From: Rhodocyclaceae bacterium
GTDB taxonomy: Bacteria > Pseudomonadota > Gammaproteobacteria > Burkholderiales > Rhodocyclaceae
Assembly: GCA_023150275.1 (NCBI GenBank)
Contig: JAKLLG010000019.1
Location: forward strand, 1 to 39,657
Direction of reading: 5' to 3'
Length of the DNA stretch: 39,657 nucleotides
The notes beneath the pieces are model-generated. The model did no database searches, was not told where the DNA came from, and worked only from the letters and a program-made list of their open reading frames with translations. This document shows positions 28,264-35,952 of the stretch, in pieces. Position numbers and translations under genes: made by a program. How positions within the stretch are numbered: the stretch's first letter is position 1; each line of letters starts with the position of its first letter.

Positions 28264-29055
28264 TCAGCCGGCAAATAGGGTTGCCAGGGCTGACCCGGGG
28301 TCGGGGGCCCGCATGAAGGCCTCGCCAACGAGAAATGCGTGAACCGCGTGTTGCTGCATCAGGGCGACATCCCCCGGCGCCAGAATGCCGCTTTCAGTGA
28401 CGACGAGACGATCTGCCGGGATGCGCGGCAGCAGATCGAGCGTGTTCTGCAGGCTGACCTCGAAGGTGCGCAGGTTGCGGTTGTTGATACCGATCAGCGG
28501 CGTCTTCAGCTGCAGCGCGAGATCGAGTTCATCGCCGTCATGCACTTCGACCAGCACCGACATGCCGAGACCGGAGGCGATTGCCTCGAATTCCTGCATC
28601 CGGGCAAGACTCAGGGCGGAGACGATGAGCAGGATGGCATCCGCCCCCATCGCCCGGGCTTCGAATACCTGATAGGGATCAACGAGGAAATCCTTGCGCA
28701 GCACCGGCAAGGCGCAGGCGGCGCGGGCGGCCTGCAGGTATTCCGGCGCTCCTTGGAAGTACTGGCGATCCGTCAGCACGGACAGGCACGCAGCGCCATG
28801 CTTCTCGTAGCTCGCCGCAATCTCGGCCGGGCGAAAGTCGGCGCGCAGCACGCCCTTGGAGGGGCTCGCTTTCTTGATTTCGGCGATGACCGCCGGCTTG
28901 CCGGCCGCGACCTTCGCCAGCAGCGCCCCGGCAAAGTCACGCGGCGCCGGTTGCGCTTCGGCCTCGGCACGAACAGCCGCCAGGGATTTGACGGCGCTCG
29001 CCGCGGCCACTTCCTCGACCTTGGTGGCGAGGATCTTCTTCAGAATGTCGCTCAT
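28264..29055 (-). CDS. trpC: Indole-3-glycerol phosphate synthase TrpC
   Basis: TrpC closes the indole ring in tryptophan synthesis. The 263-residue monofunctional enzyme has the start motif [19 protein letters not shown]. It carries the catalytic segment [17 protein letters not shown], with the Glu and Lys of the ExKxxSPSxG pattern. Further on are [42 protein letters not shown] and [15 protein letters not shown], all in barrel order. It overlaps trpD by four bases and is the last gene of trpEGDC. trpF, trpB and trpA are elsewhere, as is common in this group. Confidence 0.97.
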   Translation of the reverse strand: MSDILKKILATKVEEVAAASAVKSLAAVRAEAEAQPAPRDFAGALLAKVAAGKPAVIAEIKKASPSKGVLRADFRPAEIAASYEKHGAACLSVLTDRQYFQGAPEYLQAARAACALPVLRKDFLVDPYQVFEARAMGADAILLIVSALSLARMQEFEAIASGLGMSVLVEVHDGDELDLALQLKTPLIGINNRNLRTFEVSLQNTLDLLPRIPADRLVVTESGILAPGDVALMQQHAVHAFLVGEAFMRAPDPGSALATLFAG

Positions 29056-30098
29056 GCCGGCTGTTTCGCGTGTTTCTGGGTGAATACCACGAAGGCATCG
29101 ACCTTCGCCCTGGCCGCGCCGGAGGCGATCGCCTCGCGCGCCCTGGCGATGCCATCGCCGATGCTGTCGGCGAGGTTGGCCACATAGAGCGCCGCGCCCG
29201 CATTCAGGCAGACGACCTCGCGCGCCGCGCCCGGCCTGTTCTCCAGCACGCCGAGCAGCATCGCCTTCGATTCATCGGCACTGCCGACACGCAACTGGCG
29301 AACCGATTGCATCTGCAGGCCGAAATCTTCCGGATGCACCTCGTATTCGGAGATTTCGCCGTTCTTCAGTTCACCGATCAAGGTCGCCGCGCCGAGCGAA
29401 ATCTCGTCGAGGTTGTCCTTGCCATGCACCACCAGCACGCGCTCGGCGCCGAGGCGCTGCATGACGCGCACCTGAATGCCGACGAGATCGGGATGGAACA
29501 CGCCCATCAGCGTGTTCGGCGCACTGGCCGGGTTGGTCAGCGGGCCGAGGATGTTGAAGATGGTTCGCACGCCCATCTCGCGGCGCACCGGCGCGACGTG
29601 CTTCATCGCACTGTGGTGGTTCGGCGCGAACATGAAGCCGATGCCGGTTGCCTCGATGCACTCGGCAACCTGCTCCGGCGAGAGGTTGATGTTGGCACCG
29701 AGCGCTTCCAGCACGTCGGCGCTGCCGGAACTCGACGACACGCTGCGGCCGCCGTGCTTGGCGACCTTGGCGCCCGCAGCGGCAGCGACGAAGATCGAGG
29801 TCGTCGAGATGTTGAAGGTGTGCGCCGAGTCACCACCGGTACCGACGATGTCGACGAAATGACGGTCATACGGAATCTTCACCGGCGTCGCCAGCTCGCG
29901 CATGACGCTGGCCGCCGCGGCGATCTCGCCGATGGTTTCCTTCTTGACGCGCAGCCCGGTCAGGATGGCGGCGATCATCACCGGCGACACTTCGCCGCCC
30001 ATGATCTGGCGCATCAGCGAAACCATCTCGTCGTGGAAGATCTCGCGATGCTCGATGACGCGCTGCAGGGCTTCCTGCGGCTTGAACGGCTGGCTCAT
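29052..30098 (-). CDS. trpD: Anthranilate phosphoribosyltransferase TrpD
   Basis: TrpD transfers phosphoribose from PRPP to anthranilate. The 348 residues show the N-terminal helical domain ([20 protein letters not shown]), the PRPP-binding loop [18 protein letters not shown], and [44 protein letters not shown] and [23 protein letters not shown] follow. Its start shares one base with the trpG stop, so the two are coupled, and its end overlaps trpC (ATGA). It is a normal, complete family member. Confidence 0.97.
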   Translation of the reverse strand: MSQPFKPQEALQRVIEHREIFHDEMVSLMRQIMGGEVSPVMIAAILTGLRVKKETIGEIAAAASVMRELATPVKIPYDRHFVDIVGTGGDSAHTFNISTTSIFVAAAAGAKVAKHGGRSVSSSSGSADVLEALGANINLSPEQVAECIEATGIGFMFAPNHHSAMKHVAPVRREMGVRTIFNILGPLTNPASAPNTLMGVFHPDLVGIQVRVMQRLGAERVLVVHGKDNLDEISLGAATLIGELKNGEISEYEVHPEDFGLQMQSVRQLRVGSADESKAMLLGVLENRPGAAREVVCLNAGAALYVANLADSIGDGIARAREAIASGAARAKVDAFVVFTQKHAKQPA

Positions 30099-30667
30099 CA
30101 GGCATGCTCCTTGAGAAAGTTGTTCAAGAGGTCGTGGCCGCGCTCGGTCAGGATCGATTCGGGATGGAACTGCACGCCCTCGACGGCCAGCGTCTTGTGG
30201 CGCACGCCCATGATTTCGCCATCGTCAGTCCAGGCGGTGATGTCGAGGCAGTCCGGCAGCGATTCACGCTCGATCGCCAGCGAGTGGTAGCGCGTGCAGG
30301 TCAGCGGGTTCGGCAACCCCTTGAACACACCGACGTCCTTGTGATGCACCGGCGATGTCTTGCCATGCATCAGTTGCTTGGCATGCACGATGCGCCCGCC
30401 GAAGGCCTCGCCGATCGACTGGTGGCCGAGGCAGACGCCAAGCAGCGGGATCTTGCCGGCGAACTCGCGGATCGCCGCCAGCGAGATGCCGGCCTGCGCC
30501 GGCGCGCACGGCCCCGGCGAGATGACCAGATATTTCGGCTTGAGGCGGGCGATCTCGGCGAGCGAAATCGCGTCGTTGCGATATACCTGCACGTCCTGCC
30601 CGAGCTCGCCGAGGTACTGGACGATGTTGTAGGTGAAGGAATCGTAGTTGTCGATCATCAGCAGCAT
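30098..30667 (-). CDS. trpG: Anthranilate synthase glutamine amidotransferase subunit TrpG
   Basis: TrpG supplies ammonia from glutamine to TrpE. I start at the ATG at 30667, preceded by GGGAGA, giving 189 residues beginning [20 protein letters not shown]. The frame is open to 30763, but that extension lies inside the trpE coding end. The triad is visible: the catalytic Cys in [17 protein letters not shown] and the His/Glu in [12 protein letters not shown]. The oxyanion segment [13 protein letters not shown] is present. Many such proteins also serve folate synthesis as PabA. Here the trp operon context favours TrpG, with dual use possible. Confidence 0.96.
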   Translation of the reverse strand: MLLMIDNYDSFTYNIVQYLGELGQDVQVYRNDAISLAEIARLKPKYLVISPGPCAPAQAGISLAAIREFAGKIPLLGVCLGHQSIGEAFGGRIVHAKQLMHGKTSPVHHKDVGVFKGLPNPLTCTRYHSLAIERESLPDCLDITAWTDDGEIMGVRHKTLAVEGVQFHPESILTERGHDLLNNFLKEHA

Positions 30668-30678
30668 GGTGTTCTCCC

Positions 30679-32166
30679 TCACTCGACCCGCGAATCGAGG
30701 CCGTGCTCGGCCATCTCCGCCGCGCGCAGGATCGCCCGCGCCTTGCTCTGCGTTTCCTGCCATTCGGCCGTCGGATCGGAATCGGCGACGATGCCGGCAC
30801 CGGCCTGCACATGCATCTGGCCATCCTTGAGCACGGCGGTACGAATGGCGATGGCCAGGTCCATGTCGCCGTTGAAGCCGAGGTAGCCGATGGCGCCGCC
30901 ATAGATGCCGCGCTTCACCGGTTCAAGTTCGTCGATGATTTCCATCGCCCGCACCTTCGGCGCGCCGGAGAGCGTGCCGGCCGGCATCGTCGCCTTCAGC
31001 ACGTCGAGCGCATTGAGGCCCGGCTTCAGCTTGCCTTCGACGTTGGAGACGATGTGCATCACGTGCGAGTAGCGCTCGATGGTCATGTTCTCGGTGACCT
31101 TGACGCCACCGACCTGCGCGACGCGGCCGACATCGTTGCGACCGAGGTCGAGCAGCTGGACGTGTTCGGCGCGTTCCTTCTGGTCGGCCAGCAGTTCCTT
31201 TTCCAGCGCCAGGTCTTCCTCGTGCGAGGCGCCGCGCTTGCGCGTGCCGGCGATCGGACGGACGGTGACGACGCCCTCACCATTTTCGTGTTCGAGGCGA
31301 ACCAGAATCTCCGGCGAGGCGCCGACGATGTGGAAATCGTCGCAGTCGAAATAGAACATGTACGGCGACGGATTGAGCGTGCGCAGGGCGCGGTAGAGCG
31401 CCATCGGGCTTGCCGAGAAGGGCTTGGTCATGCGCTGCGAGAGCACGACCTGCATGATGTCGCCGTCCTTGATGTACTGCTTGGCCTTGGCCACGGCGGC
31501 CTTGAACGGCGCTTCGCCGAAGACCGAGACGGCCGGCTGCGATGGCGTCGCGACATCCGGCGGGATCTGCACCGGGGCGCGCAGCTTGGTGAGCAGTTCC
31601 TTCAGCCGTGCCCGCGCCTTCTGGTAGGCGCCCGGCACCCCCGGCTCGGCATAAACGACCAGCGTCAGCTTGCCGGAGAGATTGTCGACCACCGCCAGTT
31701 CTTCCGACAGGAACAGCAGGATGTCCGGCGTACCGAGATCGCCCGGCTTCTGCGTACGCGTCAGCCGCGTCTCGACGTAGCGCACCGTGTCGTAGCCGAA
31801 GGCGCCGACCAGGCCGCCGCAGAAGCGCGGCAGGTTCGACGACGGCGCAGCACGGAAGCGCGTCATGTACTTCTCGATGAACTCGAGCGGATTGGTGTCG
31901 TCCTCGCGCTCGGAGATGCGCTGGCCGGTGAGCACCAGCACCTGGTGGCCGTAGACGGCAATGCGCGTCTGCGCCGAGATGCCGATGAACGAGTAGCGAC
32001 CGAAGCGCTCCCCGCCCTGCACCGATTCGAGCAGGTAGGAGTACGGCTTGTCGGCCAGTTTGAGATAGACGGAGAGCGGCGTGTCGAGATCGGCGAAGGT
32101 CTCGAGCGTCACGGGGATACGGTTGTAGCCCTGCGCAGCCAGCGCGTTGAATTCGGTTTCGGTCAT
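30679..32166 (-). CDS. trpE: Anthranilate synthase large subunit TrpE
   Basis: TrpE makes anthranilate from chorismate. The 495 residues include the N-terminal feedback-inhibition motif [18 protein letters not shown], in which the LLES segment binds tryptophan in characterised enzymes. The chorismate-binding domain has [68 protein letters not shown] and [20 protein letters not shown]. It is the first structural gene of trpEGDC and lies 11 bases before trpG. A candidate leader peptide with three Trp codons is found 88 bases upstream of its ATG. Confidence 0.97.
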   Translation of the reverse strand: MTETEFNALAAQGYNRIPVTLETFADLDTPLSVYLKLADKPYSYLLESVQGGERFGRYSFIGISAQTRIAVYGHQVLVLTGQRISEREDDTNPLEFIEKYMTRFRAAPSSNLPRFCGGLVGAFGYDTVRYVETRLTRTQKPGDLGTPDILLFLSEELAVVDNLSGKLTLVVYAEPGVPGAYQKARARLKELLTKLRAPVQIPPDVATPSQPAVSVFGEAPFKAAVAKAKQYIKDGDIMQVVLSQRMTKPFSASPMALYRALRTLNPSPYMFYFDCDDFHIVGASPEILVRLEHENGEGVVTVRPIAGTRKRGASHEEDLALEKELLADQKERAEHVQLLDLGRNDVGRVAQVGGVKVTENMTIERYSHVMHIVSNVEGKLKPGLNALDVLKATMPAGTLSGAPKVRAMEIIDELEPVKRGIYGGAIGYLGFNGDMDLAIAIRTAVLKDGQMHVQAGAGIVADSDPTAEWQETQSKARAILRAAEMAEHGLDSRVE

Positions 32167-32227
32167 GATGCCCTCAAGCAGGTGAGAGTGTTTTCACTTC
32201 GTTGTTTGGCCGGGTTGTCGTGTTCTT

Positions 32228-32246
32228 GTCCGCCCCGGCGACGGAC
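32228..32246 (-). promoter_or_regulatory. Attenuator-like hairpin between trp leader peptide and trpE
   Basis: On the minus strand GTCCGTC (32246-32240) pairs with GGCGGAC (32234-32228) around a five-base loop, with one G-T pair. Part of its loop and right arm, GCCGGG (32239-32234), can instead pair with CCCGGC (32214-32209), so two structures exclude each other. No T tract follows, so any termination would be Rho-dependent or control would act on translation. Confidence 0.42.
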
Positions 32247-32254
32247 GGATGTCA

Positions 32255-32338
32255 TCAGTGTTGGCGCGAACGCCACCACTCGCGGCGCCAGGCGCCGGAG
32301 ACAATTTCCGTCCGATTAACGAAGGGCTTGCGGGTCAC
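32255..32338 (-). CDS. Candidate trp leader peptide (27 residues, three Trp)
   Basis: From GTG at 32338 the minus strand encodes MTRKPFVNRTEIVSGAWRRE, then WWRSRQH and a TGA stop. Trp is at 17, 21 and 22, the last two as tandem TGG. A stretch this short with three of the rarest residues, just upstream of trpE and inside the predicted transcript, is the pattern of an attenuation leader. The tandem TGG codons lie in the left arm of a hairpin (32258-32279: GTG-G-TGGCG, TTCG loop, CGCCA-A-CAC), matching the pause hairpin of known trp leaders. The weak points are the GTG start and the lack of a clear ribosome site. It is too short for ordinary gene finders. Confidence 0.52.
   Translation of the reverse strand: MTRKPFVNRTEIVSGAWRREWWRSRQH
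32258..32279 (-). promoter_or_regulatory. Pause-type hairpin overlapping the tandem Trp codons
   Basis: On the minus strand GTG-G-TGGCG pairs with CGCCA-A-CAC around a TTCG tetraloop, eight base pairs with one G-A mismatch. It covers the last two Trp codons and ends next to the leader stop. A ribosome stalled at those codons would open this hairpin. Confidence 0.5.
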
Positions 32339-32399
32339 GGTAGGGTCTGTGTCGTCTCGTTGATTTTGGCCACGCGCTGCACGAGCCGTAGCGGGCTTG

Positions 32400-32429
32400 A
32401 TACTAGCGCATCGCAGCCAGCCGTGTCCA
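32400..32429 (-). promoter_or_regulatory. Candidate trp operon promoter
   Basis: On the minus strand TGGACA (32429-32424, five of six matches to the -35 consensus) and TAGTAT (32405-32400) are separated by 18 bases. Transcription from about 32393 would place the GTG of the leader peptide about 55 bases downstream. It overlaps the hairpin and -10 candidate of the divergent TPR gene. Confidence 0.45.
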
Positions 32430-32447
32430 TAGCCCTTCGGCTATGAT
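32428..32447 (+). promoter_or_regulatory. Hairpin and -10-like box upstream of the TPR/GT gene
   Basis: CATAGCC-CTTC-GGCTATG (32428-32445) is a perfect 7-base stem, and its right arm runs into TATGAT (32442-32447), a candidate -10 for the plus-strand gene at 32489. No -35 is evident. Together with the trp leader and promoter this accounts for most of the 322-base gap between trpE and the TPR gene; nothing else is recognised there. Confidence 0.38.
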
Positions 32448-32488
32448 GGCGTCACCAATTACCCGCCTACGCCTTCGCATTAAAGACC

Positions 32489-33883
32489 ATGAGCGCAGCC
32501 CCCAGCACGGAAGCGGATGCCCATTTCAACCGCGGCGTCCGGCTGCATCAGCAGGGAGCGCTGCAGCAAGCCATCGAAGCCTACGATCGCGCGCTTGCAT
32601 TGAATCCAGAGGACGCGGAGGCTTTATTCAATCGCGCTCACGCCTTCCACGGACTGGGAATGCTTGATGACGCGGCCCAAAGCTACGAACTCGCGCTCTT
32701 CGCTCACCCGGGCTATGACAAGGCATGCTGCAACCTTGGCGTAGTGCTGAAGGAGAAGGGGCTTCTAGCGGCCGCAACAGCCCGGTATGAACAGGCGATC
32801 AGCATCAATCCGTGCAACGCGGAGGCCCACTTCAATCTCGGCAAGGTACAGAAGGATCTGGCGCAATTTGATTCTGCAATCGCGAGCTTTAGCCGGGCAA
32901 CCGCCCTCAAGCCAGATTACGCAGATGCCTATTGGATCAAGGCCACCACATTGCTCCTGACAGGCAACTACCAGGAAGGCTGGCCACTCTATGAATGGCG
33001 ATGGCTGAAGCCTGGTTTTCCGTCACCCTACCGGAAATTTGCCGCGCCCCTCTGGCTTGGCCGAGAATCGATAGCCGGAAAAACGCTCCTGCTGCACAGC
33101 GAGCAGGGCCTTGGAGACTCAATCCAGTTTTGCCGCTATGCCCCCCTGCTCACCCGACTCGGGGCGAACATCGTCATTCAAACCCATGCATCACTGGTGC
33201 CGCTGTTGCAACAATTGGAGGGCTCGCCGTCTGTCCTCTCATTCCAACAGGCGCCACCGCCGTTTGATTACCACACGCCCATGCTCAGCCTGCCGCTGGC
33301 GATGGGAACCACGGTGGAAGCCCCTCCCTGCCCAGGTCGCTATCTGAGAAGCCTCCCGGATAAATCCGCATTCTGGTCCAACCGGCTAGGCGCGAAGACG
33401 GGAATTCGCGTCGGCATCGCCTGGAGCAGCACCTCCACTTTTGCCGATGACCATCGGCGGAGCATGTCACTCGCCTCCTTCTTGCGGTGCCTGACGGAGA
33501 TTGGCGACCCCCGTTTCGAATTCGTATGCCTGCAGCCCGAAATCAAGTCCTCCGATCTGGAGACGCTCCAGTCGCGCACCGATCTGCGGTTTTTCGGTCG
33601 CGACATCGCCGACTTCGGTGACACGGCAGCCCTGATCGACAACGTCGATCTTGTCATCAGCACCTGCACCAGCGTCGCCCATCTGGCCGGAGCGCTGGAG
33701 AAACCGCTCTGGCTGCTGCTCTCTCATGTACCCGACTGGCGCTGGTTGATCGAGCGAACGGACAGCCCCTGGTATCGAAGCGCAAAACTCTATCGACAAT
33801 CGTCAGCGGGAGACTGGTCGCCGCCCCTCGATCGCGTGAGGCGCGACCTGCTCGAACTGGCCACGCACATGCAAGCTCCATGA
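32489..33883 (+). CDS. TPR protein with GT9/heptosyltransferase-like C-terminal domain
   Basis: This is a 464-residue soluble protein. Residues about 8-165 hold four to five TPR units (AHFNRGVRLHQQGALQQAIE, EALFNRAHAFHGLGMLDDAA, ACCNLGVVLKEKG, EAHFNLGKVQKDLAQF). The C-terminal half (about 190-460) resembles glycosyltransferase family 9: LLLHSEQGLGDSIQFCRYAPLL, VGIAWSSTSTFADDHRRSM, then DLVISTCTSVAHLAGALEKPLWLLL. Such fusions are common next to surface-glycan or secretion loci, and their acceptors are unknown. Codon use is less GC-rich than in the trp or GT4 genes, hinting at a different history. The ATG at 32489 has a poor ribosome site. Confidence 0.82.
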   Translation: MSAAPSTEADAHFNRGVRLHQQGALQQAIEAYDRALALNPEDAEALFNRAHAFHGLGMLDDAAQSYELALFAHPGYDKACCNLGVVLKEKGLLAAATARYEQAISINPCNAEAHFNLGKVQKDLAQFDSAIASFSRATALKPDYADAYWIKATTLLLTGNYQEGWPLYEWRWLKPGFPSPYRKFAAPLWLGRESIAGKTLLLHSEQGLGDSIQFCRYAPLLTRLGANIVIQTHASLVPLLQQLEGSPSVLSFQQAPPPFDYHTPMLSLPLAMGTTVEAPPCPGRYLRSLPDKSAFWSNRLGAKTGIRVGIAWSSTSTFADDHRRSMSLASFLRCLTEIGDPRFEFVCLQPEIKSSDLETLQSRTDLRFFGRDIADFGDTAALIDNVDLVISTCTSVAHLAGALEKPLWLLLSHVPDWRWLIERTDSPWYRSAKLYRQSSAGDWSPPLDRVRRDLLELATHMQAP

Positions 33884-34007
33884 GGAGACGTTCCATCGTC
33901 GCCACCGACGGCTCCGGAACCTCACGGACACATCGAAACATCCTCCTGGCGAAAACCACGAAGGCGCCAGGAACCGGCCAACACTCGCTGTCTCCAGAGG
34001 CTTGGGC

Positions 34008-34013
34008 TATCAT
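34008..34013 (+). promoter_or_regulatory. -10-like box before the GT4 gene
   Basis: TATCAT in the context GGGCTATCATCGCC lies about 34 bases before the ATG at 34047. It resembles the GGCTATGATGGCG box before the TPR gene. No -35 is seen. The 163-base gap after the TPR gene holds nothing else that I recognise. Confidence 0.28.
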
Positions 34014-34046
34014 CGCCCGAGTCCATGACAACCCTATCCCGAACCG

Positions 34047-35291
34047 ATGAAAGTCGTCTTCATCCACCAGAACTTCCCCGGCCAGTTCAAGCACGTAGCC
34101 CCGGCCATGGCGGCAGCCGGCCACGAAGTGGTCGCCATCGGCGTCAATAAGCCGGCCTTCCCCTGCCCCGGTGCGCGCATCATGCTCTACCGGCCGCGCG
34201 TCGCCTGCGCCGAGGCCATCGAAAAGGCACCTGAGAACATCAAGGAATCGGAAGCCAAGATCGCCCGCGGTCACTACGTGGCGCGCTGCCTGCTGAAGCT
34301 GAAGCAGGAAGGCTTCGTGCCGGACGTCATCTTCGCCCATTCCGGCTGGGGCGAGGCTTACTTCGTGAAGGACGCCTTCCCGAAGACGCCGCTGCTCGTC
34401 TATGCCGAGTACTACTACCAGCCCTTCGAGGGCGATTCCTTCTTCGACCCCGAGTTCACGCGGCCCAGCCTCGAGGCGATGGAACGGCTGCGCATCAAGA
34501 ACACGCATCTCCTGCACGCCATGACCGCGGCCGACGCCGGGCTTTCCCCGACCCGCTTCCAGCGCGACCGGCACCCGCCGGGCCTGCGCGAGAAGATCAA
34601 GGTCATCCACGACGGCATCGACACCAAGCGCTTCAAGCCGAACCCTAAAGCCTCGGTGACGCTCAAGCGCGCCGGGCTCGTGCTCACGCCGCAGAGCGAA
34701 GTCATCACTTTCGTCGCGCGCGAACTGGAACCCTACCGCGGCTACCATTCCTTCATGCGTGCCCTGCCGGAACTGCTGGCACTACGGCCGAACGCGCAGG
34801 TCGTCATCGTCGGCGGCAACGGCGTCAGTTATGGCGCACAGCCGCCCGCCGGCACCACCTGGAAGGATGTCTTTTTAGGCAAGGTCACCGACCACATCGA
34901 CCACAAGCGTGTGCATTTCGTCGGTAAGCTGCCGCACGAGGTGCTCACCGAACTGATGCAGATCTCGACCGTGCACCTCTACCTCACCTACCCCTTCGTG
35001 TTGAGCTGGTCGCTGATGGAGGCGATGAGCATCGGCTGCATGATCGTCGGCTCGCGCACGGCGCCGGTCGAGGAGTTGATCGAGCACGAGAAGAGCGGTC
35101 TCCTGGTCGACTTCTTCGACCCGCACCAGATCGCCGTCACCGTGGCCGAGGCCGTGCAGCGCCGCGACGAACTGATGCCGCTGCGCGAAGCCGCGCGCCA
35201 GAAGATCGTGCGCAACTACGACCTCGCCAAACACTGCCTGCCGGCGCAGATCCGCTTTATCGAGAACGCCGCACGTCGCAAGTTCGTGTAA
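34047..35291 (+). CDS. Glycosyltransferase family 4 protein
   Basis: This is a 414-residue GT-B enzyme. The N-terminal Rossmann half starts MKVVFIHQNFPGQFKHVAPA with a Gly/Phe-rich loop. The C-terminal half has VITFVARELEPYRGYHSFMR (the usual GT4 domain entry), VVIVGGNGVSYG, VHFVGKLPHEVLTELM, and the donor-binding motif around SWSLMEAMSIGCMIVGSRTAPVEELI with the two acidic residues of the EX7E pattern. The end is YDLAKHCLPAQIRFIE. It would add a sugar from a nucleotide donor to a glycan or protein. It sits between the TPR/GT9 gene and a methyltransferase, 10 bases from the latter. The precise donor and acceptor are unknown. Confidence 0.9.
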   Translation: MKVVFIHQNFPGQFKHVAPAMAAAGHEVVAIGVNKPAFPCPGARIMLYRPRVACAEAIEKAPENIKESEAKIARGHYVARCLLKLKQEGFVPDVIFAHSGWGEAYFVKDAFPKTPLLVYAEYYYQPFEGDSFFDPEFTRPSLEAMERLRIKNTHLLHAMTAADAGLSPTRFQRDRHPPGLREKIKVIHDGIDTKRFKPNPKASVTLKRAGLVLTPQSEVITFVARELEPYRGYHSFMRALPELLALRPNAQVVIVGGNGVSYGAQPPAGTTWKDVFLGKVTDHIDHKRVHFVGKLPHEVLTELMQISTVHLYLTYPFVLSWSLMEAMSIGCMIVGSRTAPVEELIEHEKSGLLVDFFDPHQIAVTVAEAVQRRDELMPLREAARQKIVRNYDLAKHCLPAQIRFIENAARRKFV

Positions 35292-35301
35292 AGGAAACCC
35301 A

Positions 35302-35904
35302 ATGCCAAACTTCCTGCATGTCGGCTGCGGCATGAAGCGCAAGGACAAGACCACGCCCGGCTTCAACACGGCCGAATGGACCGAGCACCGCCTCGACATC
35401 GACCCGGCCGTGCAGCCGGACATCACCGGCACCATCACCGACATGGCCGCTGTCGAATCAGGCCGCATGGACGCGCTGTTTTCCTCGCACAACATCGAGC
35501 ACCTCTACCCGCATGAGGTGCCACTCGCGCTGCGCGAATTCCTGCGTGTGCTCAACGACGGTGGCTTTGCGGTCATCACCTGCCCCGACCTGCAGGCCGT
35601 GGCCGAACTGGTGGCGCAGGACAAGCTCACCGAGCCGGCCTACCGGTCGCCGGCCGGGCCGATCGCCCCGCTCGACATCCTCTACGGCCACCGCCCGGCG
35701 ATGGCCGCCGGCAACCTCTACATGGCGCACCGCACCGGCTTCACGCTGCGCTCACTGCTCGCCGAACTGCGCAGCGCCGGCTTCGCCTCGGTGATCGGCC
35801 GCCGCCAGCCGGCGCCGGGCTACGCGCTGTGGGTGGCGGGCACAAAAAAACAGCAGCCGGAGCCCGTGTTGAGGGGGCTGGCTGCTGCACATTTTCCCCG
35901 ATAA
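35302..35904 (+). CDS. Class I SAM-dependent methyltransferase-like protein
   Basis: This 200-residue protein has a Rossmann methyltransferase pattern. Motif I is FLHVGCGMKRKDK near the start, HRLDIDPAVQPD is the acidic turn after strand 2, DALFSSHNIEHLYPHEVPLAL is motif IV, and REFLRVLNDGGFAVITCPDL follows. The body ends with RRQPAPGYALWVAGTKK. The last 20 codons (QQPEPVLRGLAAAHFPR) are encoded by a terminator hairpin for the gene on the other strand, so the natural C-terminus may have been lost or extended. It probably forms an operon with the GT4 gene (AAAGGAAA ribosome site, 10-base gap) and may methylate a glycan. Confidence 0.82.
   Translation: MPNFLHVGCGMKRKDKTTPGFNTAEWTEHRLDIDPAVQPDITGTITDMAAVESGRMDALFSSHNIEHLYPHEVPLALREFLRVLNDGGFAVITCPDLQAVAELVAQDKLTEPAYRSPAGPIAPLDILYGHRPAMAAGNLYMAHRTGFTLRSLLAELRSAGFASVIGRRQPAPGYALWVAGTKKQQPEPVLRGLAAAHFPR
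35844..35887 (-). terminator. Intrinsic terminator of the RTX gene, inside the methyltransferase 3' end
   Basis: On the minus strand CAGCAGCC pairs with GGCTGCTG (8 bp) and, further in, AGCCC with GGGCT, with a two-base bulge. The stem is followed directly by seven T. It lies 65 bases beyond the RTX stop. In the plus direction the stem is followed by CACATTTT, so weak bidirectional action is possible. Confidence 0.82.
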
Positions 35905-35952
35905 GAACAGCGCCTTGCGCCGCTGTGCGGCACACGGCGCTGCGTCGGGTGG

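Noticed and set aside
32228..32246. Canonical Rho-independent terminator in the trp leader
   Set aside because: The stem is good but is followed by CAAGAACACG rather than a T tract, so I report it only as an attenuator-like hairpin.
32283..32297. GGCGCC repeated palindrome as an operator
   Set aside because: It lies within the candidate leader peptide codons around Trp17 and is more simply part of that GC-rich coding or structural region.
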